Source: an uncultured Carnobacterium sp. (GTDB taxonomy: Bacteria; Bacillota; Bacilli; Lactobacillales; Aerococcaceae). Taken from it: a DNA stretch of 21,411 bases. The notes below the pieces were generated by a model. The model was not told where the DNA came from, ran no database searches, and was given only the letters and a program-made list of their open reading frames with translations. The translations under genes were made by a program, and so were the position numbers. Every line of letters begins with the position of its first letter. The stretch's first letter is position 1. Below are positions 8,778-15,836 of the stretch, one piece after another. The DNA is taken from assembly GCA_937976325.1 (NCBI GenBank), contig CALJSD010000123.1, positions 1 to 21,411 of the forward strand. Reading direction: 5' to 3'.

Positions 8778-8786
8778 ATTATACCA
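8778..8786 (-). promoter_or_regulatory. Extended -10 promoter of the flippase operon
   Basis: The minus strand reads TGGTATAAT: a perfect -10 hexamer (8778-8783) with an upstream TG motif. No good -35 is visible at 16-18 bp. Its position between the upstream ATG (8825) and the RBS (8765-8769) supports the shorter flippase start. Confidence 0.65.
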
Positions 8787-8863
8787 ACCATAAGAGTACA
8801 TTATTTTAATGTAAAATGCTAGCAATCTTATGAAACCTTAAGCAGTTGGTCATAATTGCATAC

Positions 8864-8896
8864 AAAAAGAACCGAGCTGAAGCGCTCGATTCTTTT
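8864..8896 (-). terminator. Rho-independent terminator after recA
   Basis: Stem of GAACCGAGC (8869-8877) and GCTCGATTC (8884-8892), nine pairs with one G-T, flanked by A-run and T-run. It lies just past the recA stop. Confidence 0.92.
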
Positions 8897-8902
8897 CATT
8901 GA

Positions 8903-9949
8903 TTAGTCTAATAAACTTGTTTGTCCTTCTTCTTCCACTTCGACAGGAGCTACTACTCCAATGCCATAGTGGGCACGAACTTTTTGATTCAAGTCTGCAA
9001 CGACTTCTGGATGGTCTGCCAAGTATGCTTTTGCATTTTCACGACCTTGACCAATCTTCTCGTCGTTATAAGCGTACCATGCACCACTCTTCTTCACGAA
9101 GTCGAGGTCTGCTGCCATGTCAAGTAATTCCCCAAGTTGAGAAATTCCTTCTCCGTACATAATATCCACAACAGCTGTTTTAAATGGTGGAGCCACTTTA
9201 TTTTTAACAACTTTGATTTTAGTTTGGTTCCCTAAAATTTCAGTACCTTGTTTGATTTGATCAGCACGACGTACTTCTAAACGAACAGTCGCGTAGAATT
9301 TCAACGCACGTCCACCAGGTGTTGTTTCAGGGTTTCCGAACATAACGCCCACTTTTTCACGGATTTGGTTGATAAAGATTGCGATTGTTTTTGTTTTGTT
9401 AATAGAACCTGATAATTTACGTAATGCTTGAGACATTAAACGAGCTTGTAAACCTACGTGTGATTGCCCCATGTCGCCATCGATTTCGGCACGTGGAACT
9501 AACGCAGCAACTGAGTCGACAATAACAATGTCAACGGCTCCTGATGATACTAAAGCATCTGCAATTCCTAATCCTTGTTCCCCTGTATCTGGTTGAGATA
9601 ATAATAATTCATCAATGTTTACGCCTAAAGCTTTTGCGTATTCTGGATCTAGAGCATGCTCAGCATCGATAAACGCTGCTACTCCACCACGTTTTTGAAC
9701 TTCCGCAACCGCATGAAGTGCAACTGTTGTTTTACCTGAAGATTCTGGTCCGTATACTTCGATGATACGTCCACGTGGGAATCCACCTACGCCTAATGCG
9801 ATATCTAATGCAAGAGAACCTGAAGATACTGTTTGAATTTGTGTATCTACTTTTTCTCCTAATTTCATTACGGCACCTTTACCGTAGCTCTTTTCAATTT
9901 TCTTTAGCGCATCTTCCAATGCTCTTTGACGATTTTCATTTTCTGCCAT
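8903..9949 (-). CDS. recA: Recombinase RecA
   Basis: The 348-residue RecA binds single-stranded DNA and drives homologous strand exchange; it also stimulates LexA self-cleavage and processes incoming DNA during transformation. Walker A GPESSGKT (67-74) is intact. The core includes the family-typical stretches VDSVAALVPRAEIDG and INQIREKVGVMFGNPETTPGG (loop L2 region), and the C-terminus is acidic, ending EEEGQTSLLD. Length is normal. Start ATG 9949 has a GGAGG site. The gene has its own promoter (9984-10013) and a LexA-type box (10022-10035), and lies 85 bp downstream of cinA, the classic cinA-recA order of competent Gram-positives. A strong terminator ends the unit, so recA does not feed the flippase operon. 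Confidence 0.99.
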   Translation of the reverse strand: MAENENRQRALEDALKKIEKSYGKGAVMKLGEKVDTQIQTVSSGSLALDIALGVGGFPRGRIIEVYGPESSGKTTVALHAVAEVQKRGGVAAFIDAEHALDPEYAKALGVNIDELLLSQPDTGEQGLGIADALVSSGAVDIVIVDSVAALVPRAEIDGDMGQSHVGLQARLMSQALRKLSGSINKTKTIAIFINQIREKVGVMFGNPETTPGGRALKFYATVRLEVRRADQIKQGTEILGNQTKIKVVKNKVAPPFKTAVVDIMYGEGISQLGELLDMAADLDFVKKSGAWYAYNDEKIGQGRENAKAYLADHPEVVADLNQKVRAHYGIGVVAPVEVEEEGQTSLLD

Positions 9950-9983
9950 GTTTTAATTCCTCCACGAATTTTAAGTCAAACAT

Positions 9984-10013
9984 ATTGTACACTATGTTCT
10001 ATTCCATGCGCAA
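9984..10013 (-). promoter_or_regulatory. sigma-A promoter of recA
   Basis: On the minus strand: -35 TTGCGC (10008-10013), 18-nt spacer, -10 TACAAT (9984-9989). It lies 35 bp upstream of the recA start. Confidence 0.65.
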
Positions 10014-10021
10014 GCAATATG

Positions 10022-10035
10022 CGAACATTTGTTCT
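10022..10035 (-). promoter_or_regulatory. LexA/DinR SOS box upstream of recA
   Basis: The minus strand reads AGAACAAATGTTCG. This fits the Gram-positive SOS box (CGAAC-N4-GTTCG) at all but one of the fixed positions. It lies about 9 bp upstream of the recA -35 and its right end touches the last base of the cinA stop codon. It should give DNA-damage induction of recA. Confidence 0.85.
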
Positions 10036-11288
10036 TATTTTGTTCGAGCTTGTTTTAATAAATATTTTCTAAGTAAATTCCATCCATATTGTACCGCGAA
10101 TTCACGGTTATCGTTACGAGTACGTGCAAGGTGTAATTCTAACACTTCTACATCTGTTTGAGACGCTAATGCCACGAAAATCGTTCCGACTTCTTTTCCT
10201 TCCATTTCACTTGGTCCAGCGACTCCTGTAAATGAAATTCCCAAATCACTTTGATAATGGAGTCTTGCTTGTTCGGCCATCGCTTTGGCGCATTCTGCAC
10301 TCACCATTCCGTATTGATCCAGCAAGGTACTGTCAATTCCTAGTTGCGTTTCTTTGGCCTCTCTTTGATAAGCGACTGTTCCTCCTTGGAAATAAGAGGA
10401 GCTTCCTTCAAACGCCACGACACTTGCTGCAAACAATCCACCCGTTAAACTTTCAGCACAGGCAATTGTTAGCCCTGATTCTTTTAGCAAATCAACAGTG
10501 ACTTCCTGTAATGTATTATGGTCTCCGTATCCATAGAAGTATTCTCCTACTTGAGATTGGATGAGTAATTCCATCCCATCAAGAAGCTCTGTACATTCTT
10601 CTTGTGTTTTTCCATTGGCTGTCAATCGAAGCATCACTTCAAATTTTCCAGCATATGGAGCAATCGTTGGATTTGTTTGTTCTTCAATTAGATTTTCTAA
10701 AATGGTTACTAATCGAGATTCTCCAATTCCAAAGAATCGTAAGTAACGTGATTCGAATAAATCCACTTTGCCCACTTTCTTACGTAAGAAAGGTAACACT
10801 TCTTTTTGCATCATCATTTTTAATTCATTTGGTGGTCCAGGTAGAACAATGAATTGTCGGCCATCTTTTTCAAAACCACAACCAACTGCAAGTCCATTAT
10901 GATTTTTAAAAACAGTACCGCCCTCGAAAGCTAGTGCCTGTCTACGATTATTTTCACTCATGTCGCGATGAGAACGCACGTGAAAATCAATCACTTTTTG
11001 AAGAGCTGCCTCATCTTCAACAAGTGGCACATTTAAAAATCGCGCCAATACTTGTTTAGTGATATCATCTGTTGTTGGTCCAAGACCTCCAGATAAAATA
11101 ATCAATTCACTTCTTGAAGCGGCTAATTCAATCGCTTCATACATTCTTTCTTCATTATCACCAACCACTTGTTGATAGTAAGTTGGAATCGAGTTTTTTG
11201 CTAATTCTTGGGCAAGGTAAGCACTATTCGTGTTTACAATTTGACCCATTAGTAACTCTGTACCAACTGCAATGATTTCTGCATTCAT
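10035..11288 (-). CDS. cinA: CinA, competence/damage-inducible protein with NMN deamidase domain
   Basis: The 417-residue protein has the two-domain CinA plan. The N-terminal MoaB/Mog-like domain (MNAEIIAVGTELL..., GGLGPTTDD at 67-75) is followed by a C-terminal PncC domain (CAESLTGG near residue 280, GVAGP further on), which in this family deamidates nicotinamide mononucleotide for NAD recycling. In streptococci cinA is the first gene of the competence-induced cinA-recA unit, and CinA helps bring RecA to the membrane. Start ATG 11288 has AAGGAAGG upstream. It lies only 28 bp after the pgsA terminator, so it has little room for a promoter. No frameshift or missing motif was seen. Confidence 0.97.
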   Translation of the reverse strand: MNAEIIAVGTELLMGQIVNTNSAYLAQELAKNSIPTYYQQVVGDNEERMYEAIELAASRSELIILSGGLGPTTDDITKQVLARFLNVPLVEDEAALQKVIDFHVRSHRDMSENNRRQALAFEGGTVFKNHNGLAVGCGFEKDGRQFIVLPGPPNELKMMMQKEVLPFLRKKVGKVDLFESRYLRFFGIGESRLVTILENLIEEQTNPTIAPYAGKFEVMLRLTANGKTQEECTELLDGMELLIQSQVGEYFYGYGDHNTLQEVTVDLLKESGLTIACAESLTGGLFAASVVAFEGSSSYFQGGTVAYQREAKETQLGIDSTLLDQYGMVSAECAKAMAEQARLHYQSDLGISFTGVAGPSEMEGKEVGTIFVALASQTDVEVLELHLARTRNDNREFAVQYGWNLLRKYLLKQARTK

Positions 11289-11316
11289 AATTTCGCCTTC
11301 CTTAACACTCTTTTGT

Positions 11317-11348
11317 AAAAATAAAAGCCCAAAACAACTGTTTCAGGC
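11317..11348 (-). terminator. Rho-independent terminator after pgsA
   Basis: 9-bp stem with two G-T pairs: GCCCAAAAC (11327-11335) and GTTTCAGGC (11340-11348), with a 4-nt loop. On the minus strand it is followed by TTTTATTTTT. It sits between pgsA and cinA and may be leaky (see findings). Confidence 0.8.
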
Positions 11349-11356
11349 TTCGTTTG

Positions 11357-11950
11357 TTATTCTGTTTTAGTAAATGAATCCGCAAATACATGTCGATTCT
11401 TTACAAAATAATCCAAACCTGAATAGATTGTAAATACTAAACAACTATAAAGTAAGATTTGTCCGATTGGAATTCCAATGGCCTTAAAGAACAAATCATC
11501 TGTTAATAGGAAAATAATTGCCAACATTTGAGTAGCGGTTTTTACTTTCCCGGGCCAAGCAGCTGCCATGACTTCGCCATCTGTCACCAGTAATAGTCTA
11601 AGTCCTGTTACTGCTAATTCACGACAAACAATGATACTCACAACCCAAGCAGGAGCTAAGTTAAATGACACGAGCATAATGAATGCGGTCATCACTAGCA
11701 TTTTATCTGCTAAAGGATCAGCGAACTTCCCAAAGTTTGTCACTAATTTGTATTTGCGTGCTAAATATCCATCAAGATAATCTGTAAAACTAGCTACTGC
11801 GAAAATAATCATCGCCAAAAAGTGAACTACACTGATTTGAGAGCCTACAAGACTCATCACACCGAGCGCTTCACTTGGCAAACACATGAGGATGATAAAC
11901 ACCGGAATCATGAAAATTCGCAATACGGTTAATTTATTTGGTAAATTCAT
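11357..11950 (-). CDS. pgsA: CDP-diacylglycerol--glycerol-3-phosphate 3-phosphatidyltransferase
   Basis: The 197-residue integral membrane enzyme makes phosphatidylglycerol phosphate from CDP-diacylglycerol and glycerol-3-phosphate, the committed step to phosphatidylglycerol and cardiolipin. The CDP-alcohol phosphotransferase motif DGxxARx8GxxxDxxxD is complete: Asp60, Gly61, Ala64, Arg65, Gly74, Asp78, Asp82. Several hydrophobic helices flank it, and the length is standard. Start ATG 11950 has GGAG upstream. It follows rodZ by 10 bp and is therefore in one transcript with it; a rodZ-pgsA-cinA-recA order is common in Gram-positive genomes. A terminator follows its stop. Confidence 0.97.
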   Translation of the reverse strand: MNLPNKLTVLRIFMIPVFIILMCLPSEALGVMSLVGSQISVVHFLAMIIFAVASFTDYLDGYLARKYKLVTNFGKFADPLADKMLVMTAFIMLVSFNLAPAWVVSIIVCRELAVTGLRLLLVTDGEVMAAAWPGKVKTATQMLAIIFLLTDDLFFKAIGIPIGQILLYSCLVFTIYSGLDYFVKNRHVFADSFTKTE

Positions 11951-11960
11951 CGCAATTCTC

Positions 11961-12800
11961 CTATTGAATCGTGATATAAATACGTGTTGCTGTTGAACCT
12001 TCAGGAATTGTTAGTTCAACACCACCAACTGTAATCGTACCTAATGGAGTATATCCAAAGTCCATACGAATCGTTGTTGTTCCTTCTGGAATTGAACCAG
12101 TCACTGTTTGATTTGTAGCTGGAACTCCGTCTGCCACAACTTTACCATCCGCTGAAATTTGTGCCCATAAAGCATTTCTTGCTTCATTAAGTACTTTCAC
12201 ATCTAATGGGAATTTACTTACATTCGCAATATAGTACAATGCATTTCCGTTCGCATATGAATAAGTAACGCTTGTCACTTCTGGAGCTGCAGTTGTCGTT
12301 GTAGCAACAGTTGTTTCTGCTGCAACAGCTGTTTGCGTTGTAGCTTGTGTCGTTACAGGCGTATTGCGTTGCGCACGGTTGCTAAATACAGCTTGCCCGA
12401 TTGCAAAAATAATCGCTACGATGAACATTCCCAATAAAATGGTTGGGAAGTAATTTTTTAGAGTATTGGATACTGAAGACCATTTACTCTTGTTTTTATT
12501 TAAACGTGAACGATTACTTGAAGTAGTCGTATATGTTGTAGAAGGAGTTGTCTTCACAACAGCTTGCGGGATTTCAGATGCATGCTCTTCTAATAAAGCT
12601 GCTCCATCTAATCCAACTGTATCAGCAATTTGTTTGATGAATGCGCGTGTATAAAACGCACCTGGCATCAAGTCGAAGTCATTATCTTCAATTGCGATTA
12701 AATAACGTTTTTGAATTTTTGTAATTTGTTGCAAGTCATCAAGAGTGTAGCCTTTTAATTGCCTTGCACTTTTTAAAATTTCTCCGATTGTTTGTGTCAT
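11961..12800 (-). CDS. rodZ: RodZ-like cell-shape protein (HTH domain, TM helix, extracellular DUF4115 domain)
   Basis: The 279-residue protein has three parts. Residues 1 to about 75 are a cytoplasmic Xre-type helix-turn-helix (GEILKSARQLKGYTLDDLQQ). A basic Ser/Thr-rich stretch follows, then one membrane helix (about 118-139). Outside the membrane a Thr/Ala-rich linker (about 147-172) leads to a beta-rich C-terminal domain (about 175-279) of the DUF4115 type. In rod-shaped bacteria RodZ links MreB to wall synthesis; in cocci without MreB the homologue acts with the peripheral wall-growth machinery. No mreB is in the window. The gene has its own extended -10 promoter (12833-12841) and is first in the rodZ-pgsA unit. 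Confidence 0.9.
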   Translation of the reverse strand: MTQTIGEILKSARQLKGYTLDDLQQITKIQKRYLIAIEDNDFDLMPGAFYTRAFIKQIADTVGLDGAALLEEHASEIPQAVVKTTPSTTYTTTSSNRSRLNKNKSKWSSVSNTLKNYFPTILLGMFIVAIIFAIGQAVFSNRAQRNTPVTTQATTQTAVAAETTVATTTTAAPEVTSVTYSYANGNALYYIANVSKFPLDVKVLNEARNALWAQISADGKVVADGVPATNQTVTGSIPEGTTTIRMDFGYTPLGTITVGGVELTIPEGSTATRIYITIQ

Positions 12801-12832
12801 TATTTCACCATCTTTTCATTTTCTCATTGAAA

Positions 12833-12841
12833 AGTATACCA
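12833..12841 (-). promoter_or_regulatory. Extended -10 promoter of rodZ-pgsA
   Basis: The minus strand reads TGGTATACT: -10 hexamer at 12833-12838 with TG one base upstream. No -35 at normal spacing; TTGTTT at a 20-nt spacing is the nearest. It lies 32 bp upstream of the rodZ start. Confidence 0.6.
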
Positions 12842-12890
12842 TATCTTGAAAATGAAAAAAACAAAAAGAAGTCGCTATGTAGTGTTTAGG

Positions 12891-13241
12891 CTATTTTACA
12901 AACTGAATATATAGTGTATCTTCCTTTGAGTGCCCATTTGGAAGGTGCGCCTTTAGGGTAAATTGATGCGTCTTCTCATTCCATTCTACTCTCACCGTGC
13001 CACTAGAAAATTGAATGGTATCCGGAAAAGTCATCTCATCTCCATTAAAAGACAGTTTTTGCCGTACTGTCTGACTCGCCATCTCAAGCAATATGTCCAT
13101 TCGATACCCATCTTCCAGAAGGCGATATTCAAGAGTGTTATGGGCATGAATTTTGAGTAGCGCGATAATAAGGAAACTAGCAATCGCAAGTAACGCCAGA
13201 AACTGAAATAGTAATGTTCCTTTTCTTTTAAGGTTTGTCAT
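12891..13241 (-). CDS. comGG: Competence pseudopilus minor protein ComGG
   Basis: Last gene of the comG operon, 116 residues. It has a short basic N-terminus, one hydrophobic helix (about 9-29) and a polar remainder. It lacks the canonical prepilin cleavage motif, as is normal for ComGG. The assignment is mostly by position: it overlaps the end of comGF by 14 bp and is the seventh gene in the standard comGA-G order. ComGG is thought to help start or stabilise assembly of the transformation pilus. No clear stem-loop terminator follows; only a T-rich stretch (12851-12870) precedes the rodZ promoter. Confidence 0.85.
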   Translation of the reverse strand: MTNLKRKGTLLFQFLALLAIASFLIIALLKIHAHNTLEYRLLEDGYRMDILLEMASQTVRQKLSFNGDEMTFPDTIQFSSGTVRVEWNEKTHQFTLKAHLPNGHSKEDTLYIQFVK

Positions 13242-13761
13242 TTTTCTTTTCCTTAGCCTCTTTCACTTTGACATAAATGGCTCGATTCTTTGGCGCAAAA
13301 TTTAAGCGAAAAGTACTTCCTTGATTGAGCGTTGTCGAAATCAGTAACCTGCTTCCGTTTCTTTTGATAGATAGCGAACGAATGCCATAAAGAAACGGTT
13401 GGTGTCCTCCACTTCCTCCTGCTCCTTTATAAATCTTCCCGCCATCTTTCCAACTAGACACCAATGTTATTACCTCTGTTTTCTCAGATGTCATATTTTC
13501 AAAATGTGCGGTATAAGGATCATAGCCATTAAACGATGTCAGCCTAAAGCCAGCATAATTAAAATTCATTTGCTGAACGGCGACATGCCATTTAATATCG
13601 TCAGGAACATTGAGGCGGTCCTTGATTTTTAGAAACGCCGTTGAAAGCCCCATAAACGCCACTAAACTAATCGAGATGATCACGAGCGCAATTAGATGTT
13701 CAACGAGGATGAAGCCGGACTTTTTTCTCGGTAATCGCATTGATTTGAAACACCTCCTCAT
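13228..13761 (-). CDS. comGF: Competence pseudopilin-like ComGF
   Basis: 177 residues with a type IV prepilin-like N-terminus (KKSGFILVEHLIALVIISI): a basic leader, Gly before Phe, the +5-type Glu and a hydrophobic helix. A globular beta-rich part follows. It is a minor pseudopilin needed for DNA binding and uptake at the cell surface. Two starts are possible: ATG 13761, with GGAG only 3 nt away, and ATG 13740, with AGGAGG 12 nt upstream. Neither spacing is ideal; the shorter form (170 residues) gives a leader length closer to the other ComG proteins. It overlaps comGE by about 60 bp (or 40 bp for the short form), which suggests coupling. Confidence 0.87.
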   Translation of the reverse strand: MRRCFKSMRLPRKKSGFILVEHLIALVIISISLVAFMGLSTAFLKIKDRLNVPDDIKWHVAVQQMNFNYAGFRLTSFNGYDPYTAHFENMTSEKTEVITLVSSWKDGGKIYKGAGGSGGHQPFLYGIRSLSIKRNGSRLLISTTLNQGSTFRLNFAPKNRAIYVKVKEAKEKKNDKP

Positions 13762-14065
13762 GCTCTCCGCAAGAGACCGTCACCACTGTTGGAGAGGCTG
13801 CTGTATTTACTTTTTCAAACGTCACCTTTTTCATCTTTTTGTACTCTTCATTTGGCAATTTTTCAACGCTAGCAGGATAAGTCGCACTGGCTTGTAAATC
13901 CATTAACTGCGTAGCCGCAGCATCCAAAAAGCATCCTCTTAGTTGCTGGCGATGATACAGTTGCCCCATCATAAAACTGATTAAGGATACAATAACGGTC
14001 AAAACCATCAGTCCGATTAAGGCTTCCAGCAATACATATCCTCTACTTTTCGGTAATTTCAACAT
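13700..14065 (-). CDS. comGE: Competence minor pseudopilin ComGE
   Basis: The 121-residue protein has a prepilin N-terminus KSRGYVLLEALIGLMVL: a basic leader, Gly, then an aromatic residue, Glu five residues after cleavage and a long hydrophobic helix. Its C-terminal domain is small and carries two cysteines (one in RGCF, one in SCGE). Its start lies inside the end of comGD (23-bp overlap), so translation is coupled. It is assigned as ComGE by order and size in the operon and by the pseudopilin motif; minor pseudopilins are poorly conserved, so the letter is the less certain part. Confidence 0.85.
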   Translation of the reverse strand: MLKLPKSRGYVLLEALIGLMVLTVIVSLISFMMGQLYHRQQLRGCFLDAAATQLMDLQASATYPASVEKLPNEEYKKMKKVTFEKVNTAASPTVVTVSCGEHEEVFQINAITEKKVRLHPR

Positions 14066-14471
14066 GATACTTTGCCTCCCCTAATTGAAAAACATAAGTG
14101 TACCTGCGATTTTGCCCATCAAACGTCACGGATGAGAACTGACTAACATTCCCACTATAGGGTTTAAAACCATACGTTTGAACAGAATAACTTTTCATCG
14201 TATCCGGAAAGCGAATCTTCTTATCCAATTCTCTAGCTCCGTGACAATTTAATTCCACAATTCCGCCAGAAACAGTTACAAACGAACCTTGTCCCGTTGA
14301 AATAGCTGTAATCTGCGCCGTATCCATCACCTGCTCAAACTCTCTTAGAAATACTTCTTCCTTCCAATTTACATAGGAATGACTAATCAAAGGCGGAGTC
14401 AGTAATAGTAAGAAGCAAGCAATGGAAAGCGCAATTAAGCATTCAACAAGCGTAAATGCTCGCACCTTCAT
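14043..14471 (-). CDS. comGD: Competence minor pseudopilin ComGD
   Basis: The 142-residue protein has a prepilin leader MKVRA, then FTLVECLIALSIACFLLLL. The residue before the cleavage point is Ala instead of the usual Gly; Glu at the fifth position after it is kept. The rest is a globular domain with a typical minor pseudopilin length. The ATG overlaps the comGC stop by one base (TAATG). It should be processed by the prepilin peptidase ComC, which is not in this window, and joins the transformation pilus. Confidence 0.9.
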   Translation of the reverse strand: MKVRAFTLVECLIALSIACFLLLLTPPLISHSYVNWKEEVFLREFEQVMDTAQITAISTGQGSFVTVSGGIVELNCHGARELDKKIRFPDTMKSYSVQTYGFKPYSGNVSQFSSVTFDGQNRRYTYVFQLGEAKYHVEITEK

Positions 14472-14764
14472 TATTGTCTCTTATCTGATGGAACATTATT
14501 ATAAGCTTTTAATTGACTATCATCGATATATCCATTTTCTTTAAGTTGTTCTGCAGTAGGAATGTCTTTTGTTTTTAAATCAATCATATAAGCCTGCTGC
14601 TGTGATTTAACTACTCTAACGATCGCATCATCTGCTTTACCTTGTGCAGTTTCTCGTTGTTTCGCAATATTCGGGATAATGAGTAGCATCATCAAGCCAA
14701 TAATAAAGAGGCACACGAGTAATTCGATTAACGTGAAGCCTTTTTTCTTTGTTTTCATTTTCAT
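14471..14764 (-). CDS. comGC: Major competence pseudopilin ComGC
   Basis: The 97-residue major pilin of the transformation pilus has a textbook class III leader and helix, KKKGFTLIELLVCLFIIGL, with cleavage expected between Gly and Phe. A short soluble part ends SDKRQ. The frame can be extended to a TTG at 14779, but that codon overlaps GGAGG of a strong ribosome binding site. That site serves ATG 14764 with 8-nt spacing, and ATG 14758 is a second option. The gene starts 1 bp after the comGB stop and ends on the comGD start. Confidence 0.95.
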   Translation of the reverse strand: MKMKTKKKGFTLIELLVCLFIIGLMMLLIIPNIAKQRETAQGKADDAIVRVVKSQQQAYMIDLKTKDIPTAEQLKENGYIDDSQLKAYNNVPSDKRQ

Positions 14765-14765
14765 T

Positions 14766-15836
14766 TTAATTTCCTCCAATCATCGTTAGTGTCGGTAGTA
14801 ATAAGATCAGATACATGGAAACGATGAGGAATCCAATCCCCATAAGTAGTAACGGTTGAATCCACTTGATTTTCTTTTCGATGCCTTGGGTAAATTCGTC
14901 GAGCATTTGGTCGGCGTATACTTGTAGTTGCACGTCTAATTGCCTTGTCTTTTCTCCTTCTAATACCAGCCAGATAAACTCCTGCCGGAATAGCTTCATC
15001 TTTTCAAGCGCCGTAGAAAAAGATTCTCCTTGAATCAACTGTTCTTCTAGTTTCTGCGCAATCATCTTCGACAATGCGCTTGTTCCTTCTTTTTTGAGTT
15101 CGGACACCATCGACAATAGCGACTGCCCATTTCCGAGAAAATACGAGAACTCTCGTGCATACAAAAACGTCACGTATTGCTGCGCACTCTTTCCAATGAC
15201 CGGCAGTGAAATCAACATACGAAATTGATCATAGGTGTTCTTTCTTTTCCAGTACAAGCGAACTGCAAGAATAATGGTTATTAGCACTATTAGAAATCCT
15301 AGAGCCAGCTGTGGTAAATTTTGAAACCCAAGCCATATCCAATAAAGGAAGCCAGACTGCTTGAGTTGTTCTTCTTGCACCATGCTGGACAATTGGTCGA
15401 GTAACAGCATTCGAATACAGAGCACCATTCCGATAACAAACGTAAAAAGAAACGCAGGATACATCATCATCTGCTGCATTTTCTTTTGTTGTTTTTGCTT
15501 CCTAGTTAGAAACTCTCCAATCGATGCACAAGCCTTTTCGAAACTACCAAACTGCATGGATAAATAAATTTGTGAGGTGTTTGTTTCTGAGTACCCGACC
15601 CGTTTCAAGCACTCATCAAAACGCCGTCCTTCTCCAAGCGTATCCCGCATTTGTTCAAGGTCTTTCTTCTCTGCTTCAAATAAGTATTCTAGAAACTTCA
15701 AAGCCTCATCCAAGCTAAATCCTTCCTGAAGTAAATGAGCAAGCTGAATGAGGAACCGACTTTGAACAGGCCCCTTCCATTTCTTAGATAATTTGATAGG
15801 TTTCGTAAGTTTTGTCCGTAATGTATCCCAATGCAT
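14766..15836 (-). CDS. comGB: Competence pilus membrane platform protein ComGB (GspF/PilC family)
   Basis: The 356-residue inner-membrane platform protein is the counterpart of GspF/PilC. It has two homologous halves, each with a helical cytoplasmic part. Hydrophobic segments lie near the middle (about 130-150 and 170-195) and at the C-terminus (IKWIQPLLLMGIGFLIVSMY and on, about 325-350). A sequence such as FLIQLAHLLQEGFSLDEAL is typical of the family. It anchors the ATPase ComGA and the growing pseudopilus. The start at 15836 has GAGG 7 nt upstream and lies 53 bp inside the end of comGA, the normal overlapping arrangement. Confidence 0.94.
   Translation of the reverse strand: MHWDTLRTKLTKPIKLSKKWKGPVQSRFLIQLAHLLQEGFSLDEALKFLEYLFEAEKKDLEQMRDTLGEGRRFDECLKRVGYSETNTSQIYLSMQFGSFEKACASIGEFLTRKQKQQKKMQQMMMYPAFLFTFVIGMVLCIRMLLLDQLSSMVQEEQLKQSGFLYWIWLGFQNLPQLALGFLIVLITIILAVRLYWKRKNTYDQFRMLISLPVIGKSAQQYVTFLYAREFSYFLGNGQSLLSMVSELKKEGTSALSKMIAQKLEEQLIQGESFSTALEKMKLFRQEFIWLVLEGEKTRQLDVQLQVYADQMLDEFTQGIEKKIKWIQPLLLMGIGFLIVSMYLILLLPTLTMIGGN

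Noticed and set aside
8754..8825. 24-residue N-terminal extension of the flippase
   Set aside because: It would start upstream of the extended -10 promoter at 8778-8786 and lacks a ribosome binding site.
11961..12800. Xre-type transcription regulator
   Set aside because: The HTH is followed by a membrane helix and an extracellular domain, the RodZ layout, so it is not a plain DNA-binding regulator.
12840..12890. Possible terminator after comGG
   Set aside because: A long T-rich run exists but the bases before it do not form a stem of more than a few pairs.
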